NCBI GenBank assembly: GCA_930367215.1 | Contig: OV884056.1 | Location: forward strand, 231,127,127 to 231,191,126 | DNA: 64,000 nucleotides | Direction of reading: 5' to 3' | Source: Pollenia angustigena | Taxonomy: Eukaryota; Arthropoda; Insecta; Diptera; Polleniidae | Shown here: in pieces, positions 9,977-21,456 of the stretch | How positions within the stretch are numbered: the first letter of the stretch is position 1 | Layout: every line of letters starts with the position of its first letter | Position numbers and translations under genes: made by a program | The notes under the pieces: model-generated | Told to the model about the DNA's origin: nothing | The model's input: only the letters and a program-made list of their open reading frames with translations | Database searches by the model: none

Positions 9977-12578
9977 TAGATAATCATTCAAAGCAAATTT
10001 CGATCTACCAAAGGTTGAATACAATTTGGTTTAAGGATTGATGTTTGACTAATGACGTCAGCAGTCGTCGATGGCTGCGAGTGTTAAACGGCAAGCCCTC
10101 TGAGGAGATTGAGTGGTTGCAATCGAAACATGTCAGGGTAACCTGTCCGTAAACACCTGGGTTCGAGCCCAGATTGAGTCAAGAATGAAAAATTATCAAT
10201 AAATTTTAATTAATTTTCATGTTGTAAAATTCCTTTCTTCATAAAAATAATTTAATGAAAATTAAATTTAATGAACTTAAGCCTAATTAAAAATATTGAA
10301 AATTTGGATTAAAAACCATAAATAGTTCAATAAAATAACCACAATACTAATAATTGTTAAAGCTAGGGCACGAGCTCTATGTTTGCATTTGTCCTTCAAG
10401 TTGTGCTGAAAAGGTCAACAAGAAAAAGAAAGACAAAAAAAAAATGAAAAAACAAAAAATTTGTACTTTGAACTTCAAGAAGAATTCTTGACAAAAGTAC
10501 GAAAAAACAGAAGTAAAGGAATAACATGTTAAAATAAATTAAAATAGATAATCATTCAAAGCAAATTTCGATCTACCAAAGGTTGAATACAATTTGGTTT
10601 AAGGATTGATGTTTGACTAATGACGTCAGCAGTCGTCGATGGCTGCGAGTGTTAAACGGCAAGCCCTCTGAGGAGATTGAGTGGTTGCAATCGAAACATG
10701 TCAGGGTAACCTGTCCGTAAACACCTGGGTTCGAGCCCAGATTGAGTCAAGAATGAAAAATTATCAATAAATTTTAATTAATTTTCATGTTGTAAAATTC
10801 CTTTCTTCATAAAAATAATTTAATGAAAATTAAATTTAATGAACTTAAGCCTAATTAAAAATATTGAAAATTTGGATTAAAAACCATAAATAGTTCAATA
10901 AAATAACCACAATACTAATAATTGTTAAAGCTAGGGCACGAGCTCTATGTTTGCATTTGTCCTTCAAGTTGTGCTGAAAAGGTCAACAAGAAAAAGAAAG
11001 ACAAAAAAAAAAATGAAAAAACAAAAAATTTGTACTTTGAACTTCAAGAAGAATTCTTGACAAAAGTACGAAAAAACAGAAGTAAAGGAATAACATGTTA
11101 AAATAAATTAAAATAGATAATCATTCAAAGCAAATTTCGATCTACCAAAGGTTGAATACAATTTGGTTTAAGGATTGATGTTTGACTAATGACGTCAGCA
11201 GTCGTCGATGGCTGCGAGTGTTAAACGGCAAGCCCTCTGAGGAGATTGAGTGGTTGCAATCGAAACATGTCAGGGTAACCTGTCCGTAAACACCTGGGTT
11301 CGAGCCCAGATTGAGTCAAGAATGAAAAATTATCAATAAATTTTAATTAATTTTCATGTTGTAAAATTCCTTTCTTCATAAAAATAATTTAATGAAAATT
11401 AAATTTAATGAACTTAAGCCTAATTAAAAATATTGAAAATTTGGATTAAAAACCATAAATAGTTCAATAAAATAACCACAATACTAATAATTGTTAAAGC
11501 TAGGGCACGAGCTCTATGTTTGCATTTGTCCTTCAAGTTGTGCTGAAAAGGTCAACAAGAAAAAGAAAGACAAAAAAAAATGAAAAAACAAAAAATTTGT
11601 ACTTTGAACTTCAAGAAGAATTCTTGACAAAAGTACGAAAAAACAGAAGTAAAGGAATAACATGTTAAAATAAATTAAAATAGATAATCATTCAAAGCAA
11701 ATTTCGATCTACCAAAGGTTGAATACAATTTGGTTTAAGGATTGATGTTTGACTAATGACGTCAGCAGTCGTCGATGGCTGCGAGTGTTAAACGGCAAGC
11801 CCTCTGAGGAGATTGAGTGGTTGCAATCGAAACATGTCAGGGTAACCTGTCCGTAAACACCTGGGTTCGAGCCCAGATTGAGTCAAGAATGAAAAATTAT
11901 CAATAAATTTTAATTAATTTTCATGTTGTAAAATTCCTTTCTTCATAAAAATAATTTAATGAAAATTAAATTTAATGAACTTAAGCCTAATTAAAAATAT
12001 TGAAAATTTGGATTAAAAACCATAAATAGTTCAATAAAATAACCACAATACTAATAATTGTTAAAGCTAGGGCACGAGCTCTATGTTTGCATTTGTCCTT
12101 CAAGTTGTGCTGAAAAGGTCAACAAGAAAAAGAAAGACAAAAAAAAAAAAATGAAAAAACAAAAAATTTGTACTTTGAACTTCAAGAAGAATTCTTGACA
12201 AAAGTACGAAAAAACAGAAGTAAAGGAATAACATGTTAAAATAAATTAAAATAGATAATCATTCAAAGCAAATTTCGATCTACCAAAGGTTGAATACAAT
12301 TTGGTTTAAGGATTGATGTTTGACTAATGACGTCAGCAGTCGTCGATGGCTGCGAGTGTTAAACGGCAAGCCCTCTGAGGAGATTGAGTGGTTGCAATCG
12401 AAACATGTCAGGGTAACCTGTCCGTAAACACCTGGGTTCGAGCCCAGATTGAGTCAAGAATGAAAAATTATCAATAAATTTTAATTAATTTTCATGTTGT
12501 AAAATTCCTTTCTTCATAAAAATAATTTAATGAAAATTAAATTTAATGAACTTAAGCCTAATTAAAAATATTGAAAAA
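9977..12578 (+). repeat. Right arm of the palindrome (about 4.6 units)
   Basis: This is the reverse complement of the left arm, starting TAGATAATCATTC. It has a partial central unit, three full units of ~568 bp and a terminal unit cut at AATATTGAAAAA. The outer end stops ~70 bp short of the left arm's outer end, so the two termini are in different unit phases. Confidence 0.9.
10108..10169 (+). promoter_or_regulatory. tRNA-like Pol III promoter core in an array unit (representative)
   Basis: GATTGAGTGGTTGC (10108-10121) resembles a degenerate A box, and GGTTCGAGCC (10160-10169) is an exact match to the B-box consensus, framed by CTGG/CCAG as in a tRNA T arm. The same pair recurs in each unit, about ten times in the palindrome. 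Acceptor and anticodon arms are not convincing, so this is a tRNA-derived or tRNA-like promoter rather than a tRNA gene. Confidence 0.55.
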
Positions 12579-13095
12579 ATCGGAACTTAAGCTGAAGAGC
12601 AAGATATATATTGGCATATGCTTGTCAAATTTGAATTGATTCTCTGGTTAACCTTTATTTTCAATTGTGTTAACCATTTTTCCAATTGAAAAATATCGTC
12701 CTGTGGGTTCCAGATGCAGCGAAGCGATTTTCGTGGACGCTTAAATAAGCAATATTATCAGCAAAGGTTGATGTAAGGTTGTTTTTGTTGAAGTGTATAT
12801 TGTCTGAAGTATATATTAGATATCATAGAGGTCCTAGTTTGCTTCCAGCTTTAATTTTTTTTTTTTTTCTAACTATCAAATAGCTCTCCAGCAGCTTGTG
12901 ATTATTAATGGGAAAGTTTAGCTTCAGTTTACTTTCCCTTTATCAAAAGCTTGAGAAACATCAACTAAGAGCGCAGAACAATATTATTATTTTTTAAGTT
13001 TTTATACTGACATTAACTAGTCTATGTCTTTGTTTCATTGTGCTGTGCTTTTTAACTGATTCCGAAAAGCGGATTTAAAAAACATCTATTTTCAT

Positions 13096-13578
13096 TAGGT
13101 GAAGCCAAACGGGAAATCCCGAATCCCGGGATTTATTTTTATTAATCCCGGGATTTTGAATATATCAACTTTTGTGTAAAAAAATTTTCGTTTTTTTGAA
13201 TTTTTGTCCTCTGGGTGTGTGTGAAACGGTAGCAAAGTTCCATGGTGAATTAAAATGTATACGCTAATGTCAAAATTCATACTAGCCCCCAGGGCTAGTG
13301 AAATTTTATTCACCTCAACAGTGTCAAAAATTTACTTCCATGAGTACTTTGCTACTGTTTCACACACACCCTCTATACAAAAAAAAAATTATTAAAAATT
13401 ATATTTCAGTTGTATTTTTTATTCTTATAAATCTTATTTTTCTTTTTTTTAAATATATGTTATATATAATACCTTTTACAAATTCATAAATAAATAAAGT
13501 GTTGTTTATTTCAAAAAAAATTCCGAAAAATACCGAAATCCCGGGATTTCCTAAAATCAATCCCGATTGGCATCCCTA
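13096..13578. mobile_element. hAT-type MITE, 483 bp (CCCGGGATTT family)
   Basis: Ends TAGGTGAAGCCAAACGGG (left) and TAGGGATGCCAATCGGG (right, read inward) are flanked by ATTTTCAT (13088-13095) and ATTTTTAT (13579-13586), an 8-bp target duplication with one change. CCCGGGATT motifs recur near both ends. Relatives are at 1-89, 5656-5750 and 41970-45034. The two ORFs here (13095-13313 minus, 13298-13489 plus) have no protein homology that can be recognised. Confidence 0.8.
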
Positions 13579-13661
13579 ATTTTTATCTTCCAGTATTGGT
13601 GTTAATTAAGAAATTAATATTTTTCAAATAGCTTTGAGATGTTCGGCAATAAACTAATAGG

Positions 13662-14471
13662 CAGTTTTTCCAATTTAGCCATTTAGTGGCTAGATTTAGC
13701 CATTTTTCATCCTGTTTAGCCATTAAAAAATGAGTTTAGCCATTAGCCATTTTTCAACTTATTTTAGAAATTTCAGAATGGACTATATAGTTGCTCTCAC
13801 TTGCATGGTCTAATGATGAAGTAGAGAGGGTATTTACCCAAGTAAACATCGTTTAAAATAATTTGAGAAAAAGAATACATTAAGCAACCGTTAATTCGAT
13901 TTTATCAATAAAATATTTATACCAGCACCACAATAGTGGAGAGGGTACGATGCGTTTGTGCTTACGTATACCGATTGACTCAGAGTCGCATTAACGATGT
14001 TTATCCTGCTGGCTGGCTGGCTGTTTTAGAGATTATTTGATAAAATTTGGTACATAGGTTCTAATGTGGTGTAGGGTACCATATAGTCGGTGTTGACCGA
14101 CTATACTTTTTTACTTGTTTTTATTGTAGATCTGGACTGAAAAGGTTTGGTAAATGTTACGTGATTATGATTTACCATCAAATTATTAAAAACTAATAGG
14201 CCCGAGTGATTTCTATGAGATATAAAATAACGACATCGATTTTATAGATGATTTAATTTTTTAAATATCTATAAAAATATTAATTTACGTTTATTCTTAT
14301 TTAAGAAATTGATCTTAACTTACAATTTCATCGTAAACCACTTTAAATGAATTATTTCTGTTTTTTTTATTGAATTTTAATGTGTTTTTATTTAAAAAAG
14401 CTTTTAGCCCATTTTTAGCAATTTTTTTCGTTAATTTAGCCATTTTTGGTCACCAAGTTTTGGCAACACTG
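13662..14471 (+). mobile_element. hAT-type element with transposase relic, 810 bp
   Basis: Inverted ends CAGTTTTTCCA (left) and CAGTGTTGCCA (right, read inward) are flanked by identical CTAATAGG duplications (13654-13661, 14472-14479). TTTAGCCATTTTT recurs near both ends as subterminal repeats. Around 13812-13880 the plus strand encodes SNDEVERVFTQVN followed by a stop, matching the C-terminal dimerisation motif of hAT transposases (compare SSANVERIFSQVN at 24145-25202). It carries a nested AACAAGTAAG repeat. Confidence 0.8.
13917..14122 (-). repeat. Short AACAAGTAAG-family copy nested in the hAT element
   Basis: It begins TATACCAGCACCACAATAGT and ends with a TCGGTGTTGACCGA hairpin and TTACTTGTTTTT, parallel to both ends of the 5813-6414 copy but with most of the interior missing. 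Confidence 0.7.
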
Positions 14472-15196
14472 CTAATAGGTCTATATGACTCAACTTTCCA
14501 CGGCTTGGCTATCATGGTAACTAGGGAGGCTTTCTATCCTTAAGAATAGTATTTAATTCGTAAAAAAGCTTTAAAAATTGGAAGGATTATTTTTATTCCT
14601 ATGCGGAGTAGTTCCATAAGCATTTTGTTGCTTATTTCATCAATACTAGGTGCTTTTATGGGTTCAAAAAATCAATAGCCCTTTCGATATCCTTTGCCTT
14701 AAATCTTTGTGGTAGTGGCAAGTCTACTGTTATATTGCTTGGTGTATTAGGGGTAAATGGTCAACAAACAGGTTTCCTTTTTCAAAATCACTGCTTGCCC
14801 AACTTCCATTGAAGTTTTGCAGGGGGTTTAAGGATTACCTTTTTTTTAATATTTTAGTTGCTCGTTTGTGAAGTTGCAACAACTTCTTGAAGGTGCTTTT
14901 CCAACTATGTTCTTTTTATCCTGGAGTAACTTTCGAAGCCTTTTCCTGCATTCTGTCTATACAGTTGCCATTCTCTACGAAATCTTCTTTTTTCAGCGAA
15001 TAGCCGGTTTCTTTGGTTGTCATATTTATAATTCATATTGGCTTTCTGAAAGCCAATATTATACCTTAATTTAACTTTTTATTTTATTAAACAAATGTTA
15101 TGTATGTTTAATACTTATTTTAATGCTTAATTTGACTAAAATTTGTTTTAATCTTTTATTGCCTAATAATAACAAATATGTATATATTTAGTTGCG

Positions 15197-15980
15197 TTGC
15201 GTACCAATATGACACATAATATGTATGAACAATTTCGTTCTAGGGATGGAAATTTTAACATGATCCGGATACTAGCCAAACAAAATCAATGTTTCAATAT
15301 CTGTCATATTAATGCTCAAAGCTTAGGAAATAAATTGGAAGAATTTCGTTTTCTGTTTGAAAACTCTGGTATTAAAGCAGTATGTGTTTCTGAAACATGT
15401 TTCTCAAGTGATATAAGTGACAGTATATATGGACTAAAAGAATACCGTCTTTTTCGATCTGACAGACGCAAACATGCTGGAGGAGTTGCAATATACATGC
15501 GTGATAATATTACATGCAAGGCAAACAGTTCTGTTAATGAAACAAATGAAGTTGAATTTGTATTTGTTGATGTTTATCATAATGGCTCTAAGTTATTGCT
15601 TGGGTGTGGTTATAGACCAGATAAAAATATAAAACTTGACAAATTTAGTGCCCAGTTAGAACTTTTATCAGTTTCGTATGAGGTAATAATTATTGCTGGA
15701 GACTTTAATTACAACCTGCTAGCTGAAAGTAGTCTAACTTCTACCATGCGTTCCTTTCATTTATTTCCTGCAAACAACTCAAGACCAACACATTTCACAA
15801 ACAACAATAGCACTTTACTTGACGTATTTTTTGTAAATAATATAAGGAAAATTCTACACTACGATCAACTGGCAGCTCCGGTTTTCTCAAAACATAATTT
15901 ATGCATCATATGACATTGGTACTAATAGCTCTGTTTCTTTACTCTACTTTGGGATCCAACGGGACACAAACTTCTGAGAA
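15197..15980 (+). pseudogene. CR1/L2-like non-LTR element, AP-endonuclease fragment
   Basis: About 240 codons encode the apurinic-type endonuclease domain used by non-LTR retrotransposons to nick target DNA. Visible motifs in order are CHINAQSL (the Asn motif), VSETCF (catalytic Glu), GGVAIYM, IAGDFNY (Asp/Asn), DVFFVNN, and SKH where SDH is expected, so the Asp of the catalytic Asp-His pair is replaced by Lys. A frameshift near 15905 moves the reading to YASYDIGTNSSVS, which continues to a stop near 15980. The frame opens with TTG; the first ATG is at 15209. Reverse transcriptase is absent, so this is a 3'-deleted piece. It is of the same general type as the fragments at 52047-53130 and 58540-59790. 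Confidence 0.8.
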
Positions 15981-16559
15981 AATCAATTAAAATAGTTTTT
16001 AAAATTTTAATGCCAAGCCATATAGAGAGTTTTGCAGGACTATTGAATAATTAACTTGAAATTGCGCGTAACTTACGGAGTTTTGTACGAGGTTGATAAT
16101 GGCTTAGGGAGGCAATTAAAAAAAAACAAATAAAATGGCGGCTTTTACAAAATTTTTATTTTTTTTTTTAACTTAGCGGTGTATGTAAGTGGACTACTCA
16201 CATATACCATTTCTTAATTAAATTAATCTTGTAATCCGGTATTATAAGAACTTTTCAACAAAATCTTTTTTACAGAAATCTTTAAAATTTTCCTAAGCAC
16301 TGTCTAAGCTTTTATTTATAGAAAGCCCTATTGCTTGTAATTTCAAGAGGCTTGAGCAGAAGCATTGAAACCTTAGTTTAGCATTTCGAATAGGTTCTGC
16401 ATCATATTTTTTTTTCTAGGTTGCAAAAAAGAATTTTTTTTGGCAAGCTGGACCAAAAATGGCTTTTTAACGAAATAATTGAAGAAATGACAAAAATGAC
16501 ATATGCCATAAAAAACTTGCCCTGGTAATAACCTAGATGGCATCATCATTAATAAAATA
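15981..16559. other. AT-rich DNA, no gene recognised
   Basis: No supported gene or repeat boundary between the CR1/L2-like fragment and Jockey element B. Confidence 0.4.
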
Positions 16560-16652
16560 AAACGAAATAATTTTAGTCACATATTTTATTCCACCATTAC
16601 GGTTTACAACTCAACTTTAGTCATCGCGGGTTCTGTTCACTTTTATAGGTGT

Positions 16653-19185
16653 TTATCGCTCATCTAATTGGATAAGTGCTGCAGTGTCTCTTCTTCTTAA
16701 GCGAGTGTGGCCGCTATCATTTAAAATATTTCGTGCTAGTGGGTTCGGGTGCAATTCGAGCCTTTTTAAGTATTTTACTGCATATTTCGTAATCATAGTT
16801 TTAACTAATTGAACATTGAGATCCTTGTGAATATTTGAGTTTTTAACATACCAAGGGGCAGCTGTGATTATTCGAAGTAGTTTATTTTGGCGCCTTTGAA
16901 TTTTTTCGATATAAGAGGCCGAGGCAGTGCCCCATAACTGAATACCATAGCACCAGATTGGCTTTAAGATGGAGTTGTAAAGAAGAAGTTTGCAGTCGAG
17001 ACTAAGGACAGAGTTTCTTCCAATAAGCCAATGAATTTGGATGGCTTTTAGTTTCATTTGAGTTAATTTTGCCTCTATATGGCTTTTCCACGTTAAACGG
17101 CGATCTAGATGAATACCGAGGTATTTTACATGCGAATTTTGAGGTATTATTTGATTATTGATTTTAATAGGGGGCATGATTCCCGACGCAAGGTGAATGT
17201 TATATGTACGCATTTTTGCTCATTGACCTCTATCCTCCATTGCTTTAACCATAGTTCGAGTTGAAATATATGATCCTGTAGGTATCGAGATGCTTCTTGA
17301 CGGTTTTCGTGCACGCTCAAAAAAGCTGTATCATCAGCAAATGTTGAAGTTTGTGTGTAGCTGTTTGTTGGCATATCCGAGGTATATATTAAGTATAAAA
17401 GTGGGATGCTTCCCTGAGGGACTTCTGCGTCAATTTGCTGAGGAGAGCTTAAATAATCACCTTCTTTAATAATAAACTTTCGACCGACTAGGTAGCTTTC
17501 TAACAGCTTGTGTGTGTTTACTGGTAAGTTTAGCTTCAATTTATGTAATAAGCCTTCATGCCAGACTTTATCGAAAGCTTGAGAAACATCGATGAAGAGA
17601 GCGGAACAATATTTTTTATCTTCAAAGGCTTTTCTTATTGCGTTTGTTATACGATGGGTTTGCTCAATTGTGCTGTGTTCTCTTCTAAAGCCGAATTGGT
17701 GTGATCCTTTCCAGGTTTAGGTATCATGGTGACTAAGGAGACCTTCCACTTTTGAGGATAGTATTCAAGGCGTAAAATAGCATTAAAAATTAAAAGAATA
17801 ATTTTCTTTGCTATGCTGGGTAGCTCCAAAAGCATTTTGTTGCTGATCTTGTCAAAACCAGGATCCTTCTTGGGGTTTAAATCACAAATAGCCTTTTCGA
17901 TTGCTCTTATCTCAAATCTTAGCGGAACAGCTGCTCTAGCAGCAACAGGTGGTAACTCGACCGCAATATCGTGAGATATATTTGGGGAAAATACGTTTTT
18001 TAAATGATTGACAAACAGATTTCCTTTTTCAACATCATTTCTTGCCCAACTTCCATTCAAGTTTCTTAATGGTGGTTTAGAGACAACTGGCCTTTTGAGA
18101 TTTCTAGCTGCACGCCATAATGAGTAGTCTGATTGTGGGGTTGCATCAAGTTCCTTAAGATATTTTTCCAGAGAAGCCGTTTTCTTAGTCTGCAGTAACT
18201 TTCTTAGTCTTTTTGTACACTCTTTAAGTAAGTTCTTAAGTTGAGGGGATCTGTGCAATTGCCACTCTCTTCGAGCCCTCCTTTTTTCAGACAAAAGATG
18301 CTCGACATCTGTGGAATATATTTTAATAGTTTTTGTTTTTTTGGGGGCATTATTGGAATGTTGAACAGCTAGTTTCAGAAAACTGTCAAAATTGTCAATA
18401 GAGCGATCTACATAATCCGGTGTACTGAGCGGAATATTTTCTGTGCAATGGGTACTGAGATATTTTTTATATTTTAACCAATTAATTTGCGTAGCTGTCG
18501 TCGGAGGTACAATTCTATTGGGATTCATTATAGTAACAATTGTAGGTGTGTGGTCGGAAGATAAATCTAGGGAGGCTTCAACTTGAATCGTTTCTATGGG
18601 AATGTTTTTAGCCACGCCGAAATCTATGACATCTGGAATTTTTTGATGATCAGTGGGCCAATATGTTGGTTGTCCGCTCGCTACCACATTTAAATCCATT
18701 TTAGAAATCATGTTAAATAAAACACGACCCTTTGGTGTTATAAGTCGCGACCCCCAGAGGGTATGTTTAGCGTTATAATCGCCAGCGGCTAGGAAACACG
18801 GTCCTAATGATTTAAAATATTTACAATATTGGTCCTCCGATATTGAAAATCTAGGCGGGGAGTATAACGATGAAATTATTAGGTTTCTATTTAATTCCTC
18901 AACGCAAATGTTCGTTGCCTGGAGATAATCTTCACGATGATCACACATTAGGTAGTGTTTGACTCGGGCCTTTATTAAAATGGCAGAACCTCCACAAGCT
19001 CTATCTCGAGGGTCCTTGGTATCATATAGTATATAACCATTTATTTTAAACGTATTTCTTGAGGTTAAATGAGTTTCAGAAATCATCATGACATCAATTT
19101 GTTTATTTTTAAGAAAGTATTCTAATTCATTTTTATGTTGGCGGATGCCGTTTGCGTTCCAAAAACAAATTTTTAAACAGTTCAT
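16653..19185 (-). pseudogene. Jockey B ORF2: endonuclease-reverse transcriptase, frameshifted
   Basis: The first 500 codons (19185 down to ~17700) are open and keep the endonuclease motifs FWNANG, SETHL, AAGDYNAKH, DVIDF and SSDHTP. At PKPGKDHT the sequence jumps to the QFGFRREHSTIEQ region: ~125 bp containing the SYRPISLIS motif are gone, probably by recombination at a short shared ATCAC, and the frame shifts. The palm follows in another frame with EVPQGSI and TSTFADDTAF; two codons (LG) are missing after QGSI. A second frameshift near 17160-17210 leads into the C-terminal part with KYLGIHLDRRLTWKSHI. The first ATG overlaps the ORF1 stop as ATGA. Confidence 0.88.
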
Positions 19186-20077
19186 GGTTTGTTAAGTACA
19201 GCTTGTAATAACATCGATTGCATTCTAAGCATTTCCTGCATCATATTACCCATTGTGTTCGTAAAATTATTTACCGTTTGCACTAATGTTTCCATGGTTT
19301 TTTCCAAACGACTTAAATTAGAAAATTGAGTTTCATCATTACTTGGCGAGGCACCTTGCATTGGCTCATGGTTTGATTTTAGGACGTTAGCGTAAGAGGT
19401 TCTGTTATTACTAGGCTGGGGGGCTTGAATTGCATTTGTGTTAACCTGATTTGTTACCTGCATTTGAGGGGGATTAGTTTTCGGTCCGACCGACTGCTTG
19501 ACGATAGTATATACAGGGCATCCTCTATAATTGGCAGTGTGATTACCGCCACAGTTGCTACATTTTTTTACGTTGGGCTCGGTTTTAGACTTGTCGCAAA
19601 GAACTGTTCCATGTAATTCACCACATACTACGGAAACAGGGGGTAAGTAGCAGTATGCCTTAGTATGGCCAAATTCCTGGCAGTTTAGACATTGAACAGG
19701 ACCATTTCTTTTGTGCGGCTCCTCAATAGTTACCCTTCTATACAGAATATATTTTAAATTATAAATTGGATGCGTTTCATTTTTTTTGAGCTTAACGTCG
19801 CCGGATTCAAGCTCCACTCGAAATAGTGGTTGGTGATTTTTTTCCCTATTTTTGATATTTGTTACGTTTTTGATTTTAAAGCCCTTCTCTTCCAAAAAAG
19901 CTTTAATTTCCCCTGGGTCTACGCATGAGTCTATGCCCTTGATTACTACCTGAAGACCTTTACTGCTCTTCAGTTGATACGTATAAAAGTTTTTATTCAG
20001 AGTCTCAAATCTTGTAATTACCTTTCGAAAATCATCCTCGTGATTCATCTGTATTTTAGTCTCGTTAATGATACCGC
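19182..20077 (-). pseudogene. Jockey B ORF1, C-terminal part (gag-like, zinc knuckles)
   Basis: ORF1 proteins of Jockey elements bind element RNA and chaperone it. This part carries the PRE_C2HC-type domain (FYTYQLKSSKGLQ...) and CCHC zinc knuckles: CLNCQEFGHTKAYC and CSNCGGNHTANYRGC are intact, but the middle one reads SVVCGELHGTVLC, with Ser replacing its first Cys. The genuine frame enters from the 5' part at 21457-22072; the first ~20 codons of the apparent ORF (20078-20141) are hAT-element sequence. Confidence 0.85.
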
Positions 20078-21448
20078 TAGGGTAGCCAGATTTTAAATTC
20101 GGAAAAACAGTACATTGAACACAAAAAAACAGTACAATCAAGAAAAAAACAGTACATTTTTTTGACGAAAAAAATTACTCCATTTGCGTTTAAAAAGCAA
20201 ACACCACAAACGAAGCATTTGGCCAGGCAAACCATAACATTGCTGTGAGCCATATAAGAAAGGAGAAACGACGAACTTAGCTTGAAATAATTAACTCATT
20301 GATTGTGATACATAGTACGATTTTCTTTAAACATTTTCGTATTTAAAGCAATTTTCACCACACACATAGTTGCACAAATCATATAGAATTTGAGAAAATG
20401 TTTGTTTCCTAAATTAATTTTCCAATTTCACCAAGTTCGGCTAAAATTAACTATTACTAAAACAATAGATTTTTTGACATTTATAATGATAGTAAATTAT
20501 ACCTGAACTTGGTGAAATTGGCCATTAATGTATAACAAAATCTGAAAATATTAAATACAAGTTTCAATAAAATTTAAAACAAAAATTTTTGTCTGTAAAA
20601 CAATCAAGTGCAATTGAAAACGATGAATATTTTCAATAAAATTTTTGTAAAAATTAATTTATCTTTTTCTTATTTCAGTAGTTAAGGTAAAGAAAAGTGG
20701 TCCTCAAAGGTATTAGGTATTTTAATAAATTTTGAACACGGAGAATTTTCCAAATTTGTTCGTTTTCAATTTCACGTGAGTTCCATATCCAGAACATGGC
20801 CGAAAATTAAAAAAGTTCTAAAAATTTAATATAATTGTGTTGGAATAAGTATGTATTTATTTATGCCTGTATTCATAAAAAATTTTTAAATTTAATAAAG
20901 GTTTAAAGAACAAATTTACTATGAAAATTATCCTTAATAAACGTTTGTTAAATTTAATAATCGTTTATGAATTCGAGGGTAAGTATTTAAAAATTTTTTT
21001 TTTGTTTTCTCAGGTGTGGAAAGGGAAATAAGTGCTATTGGAAGAGGTAGCCATAAAATAGTACATATGTCTTAAAAATAACAATATGAAAATATACTAC
21101 TGCTGCGAGCCACTCATTATAATTTAGATTTCTACTGTGTATTTATGAGAAAACAATGACCACAGCGTAAAAATTCGTATTATTTTAGAACTTTTTTGTT
21201 TGGAACACAAAAAAATTTTTTAAGCTATGTACTGTTAAATATTAGGATATCATAAAAATGTGTTTTTAGTAGGGTTTTTCTTAATATCTTGGTTTTTTGT
21301 ACACTGAACAAAAAAAAAAAGTACAAAAAACTGTATAAAGTGTAAAAAACAGTACATTTGCGTACTGTTTTAGGAGTTGTGCATAAAACAGTACAATTGC
21401 AAAAAATCAGTACATGTACTGTTTAATACAGTACGTATGGCAACCCTA
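20078..21448. mobile_element. Non-autonomous hAT-type element inserted in Jockey B ORF1
   Basis: Ends TAGGGTAGCCA (left) and TAGGGTTGCCA (right, read inward), 1371 bp, with identical 8-bp duplications GATACCGC at 20070-20077 and 21449-21456. ACAGTAC/ACAGTACA occurs at least three times near the left end and at least six near the right, a dense set of subterminal repeats. No transposase frame is seen. A ~117 bp MITE-like insert (20863-20979) is nested. Removing the element restores the ORF1 reading through the GII codons. Confidence 0.9.
20863..20979. mobile_element. ~120 bp MITE (CCTGTATTYATAAA family), copy 1
   Basis: CCTGTATTCATAAAAAATTT at one end and TTTATGAATTCGAGGG at the other form an inverted repeat. 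The interior TTAATAAACGTTTGTTAAAT is almost identical to that of the second copy at 37491-37607. Confidence 0.65.
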
Positions 21449-21456
21449 GATACCGC

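Larger units (their letters stand above)
7301..12578. repeat. 5.3 kb palindromic array of tRNA-like tandem units
   Basis: Two arms of near-identical ~570 bp units run in opposite directions and meet at a 14-nt spacer (9963-9976). The left arm has unit starts at 7301, 7872, 8440, 9013 and 9585. The right arm has the mirrored boundaries near 10354, 10922, 11491 and 12059. Each unit has a tRNA-like segment with a match to the Pol III B box, a tract rich in AAT/TAAATTT, a variable A/T homopolymer and a conserved AATTTCGATCTACC region. Units differ almost only in homopolymer length plus isolated changes (e.g. near 8488 and 9183), implying recent amplification or homogenisation. ATCGGAACTTA occurs on both sides (7290-7300 and 12579-12589), suggesting the whole array arrived as one insertion. 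Confidence 0.9.
12645..15020 (-). pseudogene. Decayed Jockey ORF2 remnant, split by two hAT insertions
   Basis: Three blocks line up on the minus strand with ORF2 of Jockey B. 12645-13095 covers the FADD region and downstream (the TTTTCGTGGACGC and ATATTATCAGCAAAGGTTGA blocks). 13579-13661 covers the segment before the QFGFR motif. 14472-15020 covers the linker and RT start (the TTGCCCAACTTCCATTGAAG block). The frame is destroyed by many stops and indels. The blocks are separated by two clean insertions with 8-bp duplications, which shows they were once one element, probably of ~2.4 kb or more. Confidence 0.75.

Noticed and set aside
10091..10180. Functional tRNA gene in the array
   Set aside because: The B box and T-arm-like stem match, but no consistent acceptor stem or anticodon arm can be drawn and the A box is degenerate; called tRNA-like only.
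7301..12578. CRISPR-like regular repeat array
   Set aside because: Units are ~570 bp, with no short repeat/unique spacer pattern, and the context is a fly nuclear genome.
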